From: Geosiphon pyriformis
Lineage: Eukaryota > Glomeromycota > Glomeromycetes > Archaeosporales > Geosiphonaceae
DNA length: 64,000 nucleotides
NCBI GenBank assembly: GCA_016748015.1
Contig: JAAOMT010000046.1
Span: forward strand, 124,001-188,000
Reading direction: 5' to 3'
In this document: in pieces, positions 56,459 to 64,000 of the stretch
Numbering within the stretch: position 1 is the stretch's first letter
Layout of the letters: the number at the start of each line of letters is the position of its first letter
Made by a program: the position numbers and the translations under genes
Notes under the pieces: generated by a model
Database searches by the model: none
Told to the model about the DNA's origin: nothing
The model's input: the letters and a program-made list of their open reading frames with translations, nothing else

Positions 56459-57115
56459 ATGAACAATTATTTTCTGGATCAAAACATTCAAAATGTCTTC
56501 TATACTCTCCATGAGTATTGGATTAAAAACTATCCAAATGCTACTTTGACCATTGGAAAACAAACCACAATAACTAATAACAGTAAAACACATACTGTTA
56601 TTAGACCAAAGAAAACAACTACCAGAAGAGAAAGAATTGGTAGCAAAATAGATAAGTATTTGCTGGAAAGCATAACAGCAGCAATACTTACACCTTCCAT
56701 GACAGTTGGAAAAACAATTAAAAAAATCTTATCCATAGACAAAAACTTGTTATATGGAAGACAACTAGAACTCTATGATCACCTTGGTGAAATTATAGAT
56801 GATATCAAGCTCATGAAGAAAACAACTTCAGAGATACAGGCAGAAATTTTGGGCATTATATAATTAGATGTTCCAAGAGTTTTAATCATTGCTAAAAGAG
56901 CCAAAACTCTAATACAAAGATTTAGTCTTTTGGATACAAAACTCATTTCGCCTTAAGTATTATACACCCTATCTACAAAAAACTTCAATAAATTAGTTAA
57001 CTTTGAGTTAAATCAAACTCTTCAAATAGATTACACTATAAATAGCTTGATTTCGTTGAAGCTCAATCTTTTTGGAGAGGATGATGTTATGGTTGAAACT
57101 TATATTTCTTATTAA
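56459..57115 (+). pseudogene. GypA 3' ORF in A6, two internal stops
   Basis: The ATG at 56459 (MNNYFLDQNIQNVF) lies 42 bases after the pol stop. The 657-bp region has the same length as in A5. It is interrupted by TAA after EILGII (56863) and by another TAA in the LLDTKLISP.VLY region; both are CAA or TGG in a sister copy. The basic patch RPKKTTTRRERIGSK is present. The purine tract ggagaggatga (57074-57084) directly before the 3' LTR lies inside the coding region, and the last nine codons lie inside the LTR. Confidence 0.8.
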
Positions 57116-57736
57116 TTATTACATGTATTAGCCACTGATGTCATATGATTAGCCACACTATTTTTAGAAAGTGATCATTAATCTGATTATTGACCTGATC
57201 ATTGACCACTTTTGATAGCTATATAAGCAATGAATCTCTTAGCTGTAGAAAAGCATGTAATAACAAGCATCTGAATAATCAAGAATAAATAAAATAAAAA
57301 CTTTCATCTCAATCCTTCTCTTATTGCTAATTTCCCTTTCCCTACCTTTAAGTATCTGAACATCTTAAAGATAAAAGATTACTTGTTGGCCTTTTCCTGA
57401 CATATATAATTGTACATTTGAAAATTATTTGAATAAACGTGATTAAAAAGCACAAGTTGATATCTGATATTGAATTTTAAGAGCGCCGATGTGAAGCATA
57501 GAATTATACCAGTGGTGATTAATTATTGACAATATAGACTATCCCTCTACCTTCAGATTCCCCAGTTATCTTTGAAAAGAATAGCAACTGAGATATTTTA
57601 TGAGACTGATCTTGCACATTGAATCCATACTCATTCAATTTGCTCTTTAAAGTTGAATTCCCCTTTGGTTATTTTCATCACCCTACAATCCTGTTCTCCC
57701 TTGCTATCTGTTAGCTTGTTACTCCAACTCATAACA
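57085..57736 (+). repeat. GypA A6 3' LTR
   Basis: It runs TGTTATGG...CAACTCATAACA with three 12-bp units (57172-57207) and gctatataag as TATA-like box. A purine tract lies directly upstream. It shares with the 5' LTR a catgtaataacaag segment that other GypA LTRs lack, so the two belong together. Confidence 0.92.
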
Positions 57737-57983
57737 GTAATAAATTTTCTAACCAGTAAAAAAGACCTTTTATAGTTAACAAAGTTTTAAACAATGGTTT
57801 TTATATTCTTCAAGATCAATTTAGAACAATTCTCAATGATTATTTTGTTCATGATATATGACTCAAAAAATATTATAAACAACCTGATTGGTTGCCTTTT
57901 GTGGTAATACCAATCTAAATAATTAGCAAAAATCAAGTATAAATAAATACATTATTCCCAAACCAAAGGTATCTTCAATTAAC

Positions 57984-58640
57984 ATGAATAATTATTTTTT
58001 AAATCAAAACATTCAAAATGTCTTCTATACTCTCTATGAGTGTTGGATTAAAAACTATCCAAATGCTACTCTGACTATTGAAAAACAAACCACCATAACT
58101 GATAACAGTGGAACACATACTGTTATTAGACCAAAGAAAACTACTACCAGAAGAGAAAAAATTGGTAGCAAAATGAATAAATATTTGTTAAAAAGTATAA
58201 TAGCAGCTATACTTTCATCTTTTAGCATAATTGGAAAAACAATTCAAGAAATCTTGCCCATAGACAAAAATCTGTCATATGAAAGGCAATTAAAACTCTA
58301 TGGTCATCTTGGAGAAATCATAGAAGATATAAAACTTATAAAGAAAACAACTTCAGAAATACAGACAGAAATCTTAGACATTATATGGTTAGATGTTCCA
58401 AGAGTTTTAACTATTGCTAGAAGAACCAAAACTCTAATACAAAGATTTAGTCTCTTGGATACAAAACTTATTTCACCTCAAGTATTATATACTCTATCCA
58501 CAAAAAACTTTAACAAACTAGTTAGCTTTGAGTTAGATAAAACTCTTCAAATAGATTATATCATGAATAGCTTGATTTTGCCAGAGCTCAATTTCTTTGG
58601 AAAGAATGATATTACAATTAAAACTTATACTTCTTATTAA
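57984..58640 (+). CDS. GypA 3' ORF in A5: intact 218-aa protein of unknown function
   Basis: This is the only uninterrupted copy of the extra ORF with an ATG. The start (MNNYFLNQNIQNVF) was chosen because ATG occurs at the same place in A3, A5 and A6, about 42 bases after the conserved pol stop and in another frame. Residues 49-63 form a basic patch (RPKKTTTRREKIGSK) like a nuclear localisation or nucleic-acid contact signal. Residues 64-205 look mainly helical (LLKSIIAAI, ERQLKLYGHLGEII, LLDTKLISPQVLYTL). There is no signal peptide or membrane segment, so an Env protein is unlikely. The end reads through the 3' LTR border (TYTSY). No known domain is recognised. A role in nuclear import or integration is only a guess. 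Confidence 0.75.
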   Translation: MNNYFLNQNIQNVFYTLYECWIKNYPNATLTIEKQTTITDNSGTHTVIRPKKTTTRREKIGSKMNKYLLKSIIAAILSSFSIIGKTIQEILPIDKNLSYERQLKLYGHLGEIIEDIKLIKKTTSEIQTEILDIIWLDVPRVLTIARRTKTLIQRFSLLDTKLISPQVLYTLSTKNFNKLVSFELDKTLQIDYIMNSLILPELNFFGKNDITIKTYTSY

Positions 58641-59239
58641 TTATCAAATATATTAGTTACTAATGTCATATAATTAGCCACTCTATTTTTAGAAAATAAT
58701 CATTGACCACTTTTAATAATTATATAAATAATAAATCTCTTAGCTGTAGAAAAACATGTAAGAATCAAAAGAAAAAAAAGAAATAAAATAACAACTTTTA
58801 TCTTAATCATTTTTTTATTATTAATTTTTTTTCTCTACCTTCAAATATCTGAACATTTTAAGATAAAAATTACTTGTTGGTTATTCTTTACCCTTTTTCT
58901 AAAATGTGTAATTGCAGCATTTGAAAATTATTGAATAAAACATAATTAAAGAGTACATCTGATACCTAATATTGAATTCTAAGAGCATTGATGTAAGGCA
59001 TAGAAATATACCAGTGTGTAATTATTTGTTGACAGTACAGACTATTTCTCTATTTTCAGATTTTTTGGTTATCTTTTGAAAAGTATAGCAACTGAGATAT
59101 TTTATGAGACTGATCTTGCACATTGAATCCATACTTATTCAATTTATTCTTTGAAATTGAATTCTTTTTGATTCTTTTTATCATCCTACAATTTTGTTTT
59201 CTTTTGCTATTTGTTAGCTTGTTACTCCAACCCATAACA
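58610..59239 (+). repeat. GypA A5 3' LTR
   Basis: It starts TATTACAA, ends CAACCCATAACA and holds only one 12-bp unit before the TATA-like region, the smallest array in the window. It abuts copy A7 on the right. Confidence 0.85.
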
Positions 59240-60161
59240 GTGCATTTATTTATACTTAATTTTTGCTGATTATTTGAGTTGGTATTACCACAACAGACAA
59301 CCAATCAGGTTGTTTATAATATTTCTTGAGTTGTGTACCATAAACAAGATGATCAATGAAGATTGTTCTAGATTGTTCTTAAAGAATATAAGAACTATTT
59401 TTCAAAATTTGTTAATTAAAAAGAGTCCTTTCCACCAGTTAGAGAATTTATCTCTATAAACATTGTCTCTATCTAAATAATATTTTAATATCAAGTTACC
59501 AATACTTAAGGAAAGTGTTTTATAAGTTTTCTTTTTTTTAAGCTTTTTTTGAAACTGTTTTATTTTTTCAAAGACAATTATTTGTGCTTTTACCAATGAG
59601 TCAAGAATAGTACTAAGTCTTTTTTGCAAAATGTCTTTATAATTCTTTATTGTGATTTCTTCAAAGAGTATTGTTTCAATGTTAGTTTCTATTACTAGTG
59701 TTGCCATGTGTTCATAGAGTAGATAAAAAGGTTTTATAACTTGTTATGTTATGATTTACAGTTTTATAAGCAAACAAAGCTGAAAGCAGTATTTTGTTTT
59801 ATAAGTTTGTTTTTTCACTGGTTTTGGCTAAGGTTTCACATAATGTTCTATTAAAACATTTCACTAGACAGTTTGTTTGAGGGTGGTAAAAGAAGGAAAG
59901 TTTATAACATATTCCTATTTTTCTGCAAAGTTTTTCAACCAATATACTGCAAAAAGCTTTTTCTCTATTAGATAAAAGTTTTTTGGGACAGTTATGACAG
60001 CAGATAATAGCTTCATAAATAAAGTTGGCTATTGAGACTGCTGTTTGGTCTGGAGTGGCTTTTGCTTCTACCCACTTTGTAAGATAGTCAGTAGCTGTGA
60101 TAATATATCTATTGCTATCAGAATTTATTGTTAAGAATCCAACAACATCTATAACAATTTT
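59240..60161 (-). pseudogene. GypA A7 integrase, core and C-terminal part
   Basis: Minus-strand translation gives the core from the SNRYIITATDYLTKWVEAKATPDQ region (about 60115-60040) through ICCHNCPKKLLSNREKAF (second Asp now Asn) and QTNCLVKCFNRTLCETLAKT (Glu now Lys), then FAYKTVNHNITSY-like sequence. The C-terminal open piece 59402-59707 has ETNIETILFEEITIKNYKDIL and FEKIKQFQKKLKKKKTYKTLS. The pol end and overlap region reach 59240. Confidence 0.75.
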
Positions 60162-62574
60162 GGGAAGTGTAGGTGAAAAAAACCTCTTTTTCTCTTCTAA
60201 AATTTATGACCATGACTAGAGCTAAGAGTAAAAAAATTGCAAACATTACTTTTTCTATTGTAACTAATAAAGTTTCAACATGAGAGAATCTCTCTGTTAT
60301 TGAAATAGTTAGACAAAACGTTCTGGCTATATTTCTTTTAAAAGACACTGGTGAAAAACTGCCTTTAGCAGCTTCTGGTTTATTTTCTTCTCCTTTGACT
60401 GGAAGTTTTTTTCCAGTCAAAGTTCCTTCAAAAAGGCACATTCAGATTAGTCCTAGTGTTGTTTTTACTACTTTAAAAAGCCCAAAAATTTTTAATAACA
60501 GACCAGTCAACAAGTTGGTCTTTTTTGCTCTTATCACTACCACTACTTCTATTACTATTACTGCTTCACAAATGGCTGTGAAAGCCAAAAATTCCAAAAA
60601 ACAGCAGCAGGCAGTTGCAACTGCTATGATGGCACTGAACCCCTTTGTGGTTCCAGATAAGATCTTGGAAAAGATCTCCACAGTAGCAGTCAGCTCTTTT
60701 CCTAATATGGATGGTAACAACAATGACACATCTCACAAGATAAGAAAAAATTAACCACAGGCTGTGTTGCCTGATGTGGTACTCTCTAGCAGATCTTTAT
60801 TTGTCATAGAAGCAAAACAGTCCATCACTCTAGATGATCTCAAAGATTGGGCTAATCAGATAAAAATGGAATCAACTGCTCTTCTTCCAGTTTCTAGCAC
60901 TGCTGATGGTAGTGCTTGGGAGAATGTAAATAGTCATCAAAAATTCTCTGGTTGGATGGCCTCCAATTTTGTGTCTAGTAGTACATTTAAGATCAAAATG
61001 GCCTTGCTTAGTTCCTTATTTTAGCTGTTGCCTGGTTGTATTGGGCTTAAGTCAGTTTCACAAGATGCTATCAAGTTGTTCTGTATGAAATTTGCATCTC
61101 AGAAGAGTCTAAATGGTGCCATCAAAGTGGCCATTGGTGAAGAAGTTTTTCTGATCACTCTTAAAATTGTGTGGTCTTCTGGTGTGGCTTCTGTATCTTT
61201 CCCTCCTTTGTCTGTTGCACTTTGTGATGTTTTCTTGGGTGATAACATCAAAGCTGCTCTTGGCATTTTTGGTGTTGTTATTTCTGTTAAGTTGAAGCCA
61301 GCTGGCTTGTGGCAATAAGCTGTGGTTCACTTCAAAGACATTTCTTCTGCTGCTGAGACCCTCAAACACTGGTCTGTGCTGGTTATAAAAGATAGTGTCA
61401 GAATTTTTTCTGTAGTTAACCAAAGAGAGGTTATTGCTTCAAGAGATGTATTTAAAGTTAAGCTGGTTAATCTTTCTTTTGGTTGTACTGCCTTTAAGAT
61501 TAGTAATTTGGTTTCCCAGGTTGGTAGCCAAACCTGTTTCATTCCTCAATCTCCTGATTTATACTGACATCAATGTTTTGCTGTGGTTATCTTTAATTTT
61601 CTGGAATCTTTAGACAATGCTGTGTCAAAAACTGGTACCTTATGTGATTGCTGTATCTTGTAAGAAACTCTTAAATGCTGTTACTGCTACAGGTGTCAAG
61701 GTTTGGATCATTTAACTGTGGATTGCAAGATGTCACTGCCTCTTCCTCCCCAACTCTATTGGTAGTCCCAAAGTTTTCAAGTCTTCATTCACTGGAGCTA
61801 AGTCTTATGTTAAAGCTGTTGCCTTTGTGGTTCCTCTTGCTGCTGCTGGTATAAATCTGGTTCTTGACTCAACCCCCAAAGTTGTGATACCCATGGTTTC
61901 TGACATCTTTCTTGTTTTAATTACTGTTGTTGAATCTAGATTGGTTTTTATGAAATCTCATCTCAATGAGTTGGCATTGTTGGTTAAGTTTATAATTGAA
62001 CCTGTTGGTTCTCTGGTTGTGCTGGTTACCAAACTGCTGTCTACTCCACCAGCTGTGGACATAACATTAAGAAAAAGTGTGGTTGGTTTGGAAAGACAAG
62101 TTAAAGCTATGATTGCTGTGGCTTTTATGTTGAATAGAGATGTTAAGTCTCTGACAAAAAAGTGTGATTGGATCTCCTTGGAAGATGTATCTAATAATAA
62201 TAATATGGATAATAATGATAATAAAGTTAAAAACTTTTCAGTCTATAATGACACCTTTGATATGATCATGCAACTGTGAAAGGATCAGCCTCTTAGTATT
62301 AAATCCAATCTTGATCAGACTGTTAAGTGAATGAGTGGTATGATTAAGAATAGTCATGAGCTTGTTAGCATTATGGGTAAGATATACGAGTTTGATATGT
62401 TCAATACATTAGGTAGCAAAGGTAGTACTAGTGTGTAATTAAGGCTTTCTGCTTGTGGTTAGCTGCATTTTGTAATTTTGTATTATTGAATAAGCTGGCA
62501 TTATAAAACTGCCACATTACTGTGGACTTAACTAATAAATAACTGGTGTGACTATATATTAACAAAAAAAAAAA
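60162..62574 (+). mobile_element. LINE-B copy B4: complete ORF1-only element with target duplication
   Basis: The target duplication is 15 bp with two transition or single-base mismatches (60147-60161 and 62575-62589). The element is 2413 bp: about 44 bp 5' leader, ORF1, about 120 bp 3' UTR and a poly(A) run. It lies in the integrase of GypA A7. There is no endonuclease or RT in it, so it must depend on another LINE for movement. Confidence 0.88.
60206..62438 (+). pseudogene. LINE-B B4 ORF1
   Basis: The start is ATG 60206 (MTMTRAKSKK, matching MTTTRVKSKK in B3). The length of 2233 bp corresponds to about 744 codons with a net frameshift. Order: basic Ser/Thr-rich N-terminal region with KSPKIFNNRPVNKLVFF; a middle region (DDLKDWANQIKMES, GCIGLKSVSQDAIKLFCMKF); the RRM-like domain at about 61205-61390 (VALCDVFLGDNIKAALGIFG, LKPAGLWQ, AVVHFKD); ISNLVSQVGSQTCFIPQSPD; an intact knuckle CYRCQGLDHLTVDC near 61690; a helical region with an acidic Asn/Asp tail; and the end SGMIKNSHELVSIMGKIY...GSTSV at 62438. 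Several stops interrupt it. An RNA-binding LINE ORF1 protein is the likely function. Confidence 0.8.
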
Positions 62575-62888
62575 ATCTATACCAATTCTGTCAAATGGTT
62601 GGCCAACAAAGATTGGAAAGATATTTTTCTTCTGGTTGGGTTTTCTTTTTCTTTAGCAGATATTACAGGTTTTAATGTACTTAATAATGGCTTTTCCTAA
62701 AATAGACAAATAATAGCAAGCTAAAGTTTTCTGAATTGTTTTTGTTTTTCCAAAGTGTCTAGCTAATAGAACAGTATGCATGTTGTAAATCACAATTTCT
62801 TTTTCTTCAAATCTAATAACTCTCTGAAGATGATTAAAATCTTTTCTATTTCTTTTATACAGTTGGTTCTTGTAAATCAAATACAATT
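62575..62888 (-). pseudogene. GypA A7 integrase, zinc domain
   Basis: The open piece 62653-62886 reads YLIYKNQLYKRNRKDFNHLQ, NMHTVLLARHFGKT (His pair) and KYIKTCNIC (Cys pair). It continues, after LINE-B B4, in 59240-60161. The border at 62888 is the start of LINE-B B5. Confidence 0.78.
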
Positions 62889-64000
62889 AAAGAAGAAAAA
62901 AACTCTTTTTCTCTTAATTTTCATAACCATGACTAGAGCTAAAAGTAAAAAAGTTGCAAACAGTACTTTTCCTATAGTAACTAATAAAGTTTCAACACAA
63001 AAAAGTCTCTCTGTTATTGAAGCAACTAGACAAAACATTCTGACTACATTTTTTTTAAAAAATATTAATGAAAAGCTGTTTTTAGTGACTTCTGGTTCAT
63101 TTTTTTACCTTTGGCTGGTGGTTCTTCTCCAGTCAAAGTTTTTTTCAAAAGACACACTTGGGTTAATTTTAGTGTTGTCTCTACTACTTCTAAAAGCCCA
63201 AAGATTTTTAATAACAAACCAGTTAACAAGCTGGTCTTTCCTACTCTCACAACTCCCATTACTACTATTACTACTACTGCTTCACAAATGATTATGAATG
63301 CAAAAAATTCCAAAAAACAGCAGCAGGCAGTCACAACTGCTATGGTCACACCAAACCACTTTGTGGTTTTAGATAAGATCTTGGATAAGATTTCCACAAC
63401 AACAGCCAGCTCTTTTTCTGATAAAAATGGCAACAACAATGGCATATCTCCAAGATCAACTACTGGCTGTGTTGCCTGATGTGTTACTCTCTAGCAGATC
63501 ATTGCCAATTCCAGAAACAAAACAGTTCATCATTTCAGATGATCTCAAAGATTAGACTGATCAGATGGAAATGGAATCAACTGTTCCTCCTCCAGTTTTT
63601 GGTGTTGTTAATGATGATGCTTGAGAAAATGTGAATGGTTATCAAAAATTCTCTGGTTAGATGACCTCCAATCTAGTATCTGGTGCTACATTTAAGATCA
63701 AGATGGCTTTGCTTAGTTCTTTGTTTCAGTTGCTGTCTGGTTGCATTGGGCTTAAGTCTGTTTTAAGAGATGCTGTTAAGTTGTTCTGTGTAGAATTTGC
63801 ATCTCAGAAGAGTCTAAATAGTGCCACCAAAGTGGCCATTGGTAATGAGGTTTTTTTGACCACTTTTAAGATTGCATGGTCTTCTGGTGTGGTCTTTGTT
63901 TCTTTTCTTTCTTTGTTGGTTGCACTTTATGATATGCTTTTGAGTATATCTTCTAATAACATCAAAACTGCTCTTGGCATTTTTGGTGTTGTCACTTCTG
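62889..64000 (+). mobile_element. LINE-B copy B5, runs off the right edge
   Basis: The leader (aagaagaaaaaaactctttt) and ORF1 from ATG 62929 (MTRAKSKKVANSTF) match B4 and B3. The N-terminal region, the DDLKD block (63540), GCIGLKSVLRDAVKLFCVEF (63740-63800) and the beginning of the RRM-like domain (ALGIFGVVTS at the edge) are readable, with stops mostly at TGG-type positions. The rest lies outside the window. Confidence 0.78.

Larger units (their letters stand above)
50122..57736 (+). mobile_element. GypA copy A6: complete element with target duplication GTAA
   Basis: The 7.6 kb element has two LTRs of 653 and 652 bp of the same subtype, both with three 12-bp units, and GTAA on both sides (50118-50121, 57737-57740). 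It holds all parts: PBS, gag, frameshift heptamer, protease, Cys-rich module, RT, RNase H, integrase and 3' ORF. The LTRs already differ at many positions, mostly transitions. The protease DSG, RT YLDD and integrase DDE are all readable; stops and a few small indels remain. It is the best reference copy of the family in this window. Confidence 0.92.
49563..59239 (+). mobile_element. GypA copy A5 remnant, split by A6
   Basis: An integrase part (49563-50121) and the region 57737-59239 join seamlessly when A6 is removed (GTCTATAGTAATAAATT). GTAA is the target duplication. A5 keeps the C-terminal half of integrase, the intact 3' ORF and the 3' LTR; its 5' part is lost against A4. Confidence 0.85.
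59240..62888 (-). mobile_element. GypA copy A7 fragment, split by LINE-B B4
   Basis: In minus orientation it holds integrase from the zinc domain (62653-62886) to the pol end next to 59240. LINE-B B4 is inserted at 60162-62574. The 5' part is cut by LINE-B B5 and the 3' part by the LTR of A5. Confidence 0.8.

Noticed and set aside
57984-58640. Env-like gene
   Set aside because: No signal peptide, membrane segment or Cys pattern; only the position fits.
1-64000. Host genes, tRNA or rRNA genes
   Set aside because: Nothing outside transposable elements with convincing coding structure or RNA-gene signature was found.

Overview
The window reads as a transposon graveyard from a very AT-rich eukaryotic genome. 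No host gene, tRNA or rRNA could be supported. The mix of Ty3/gypsy elements, APE-type LINEs with RNase H and a C-terminal zinc motif, extreme AT richness and CpG scarcity fits an arbuscular mycorrhizal fungus (Glomeromycotina, perhaps Gigasporales). That assignment is an inference from element type and composition; no marker gene is present.

Five kinds of element are stacked in each other. (1) LINE-A, minus strand, about 1-6010, nearly complete: RRM-like/CCHC ORF1, AP endonuclease, RT, RNase H and the start of a C-terminal zinc motif at the left edge. (2) GypA, a Ty3/gypsy family with about 650-750 bp LTRs (TGTTATG...CATAACA). It has gag, a -1 frameshift site, protease, a Cys-rich module, RT, RNase H, integrase and an extra 3' ORF of 218 aa of unknown function. 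At least seven copies are seen (A1-A7). (3) GypB, one 10.2 kb minus-strand gypsy element at 37803-47998, a single long gag-pol frame with a Cys-rich module and a dUTPase between protease and RT. (4) LINE-B, a 2.4 kb poly(A) element that carries only an ORF1-type gene; five copies plus scraps. (5) LINE-C, RT/RNase H LINE pieces whose 3' tail resembles that of LINE-B. A 1.42 kb solo LTR of another family (14585-16004) and a 2.5 kb AT-rich spacer (6010-8526) complete the picture.

Layout: LINE-A (1-6010, -); AT spacer (6010-8526); GypA A1 (8527-17422, +) holding the solo LTR; LINE-B B1 (-); a LINE-C scrap; LINE-B B2 (+); GypA A2 (22745-32906, +) holding LINE-B B3 in gag and LINE-C in protease; GypA A3 (32907-36831, -); a LINE-B scrap and a GypA LTR (37037-37753); GypA A4 holding GypB; GypA A5 holding the complete GypA A6 (50122-57736, TSD GTAA); GypA A7 (59240-62888, -) holding LINE-B B4; LINE-B B5 running off the right edge.

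Nearly all genes are decayed by C-to-T/G-to-A changes that create stops and replace catalytic Asp/Glu by Asn/Lys. A6 keeps the protease, RT and integrase catalytic residues despite in-frame stops. The only intact-looking gene of an LTR element is the GypA 3' ORF in A5. One 867 bp block is repeated on both sides of a 20-N gap and is most likely an assembly artefact.
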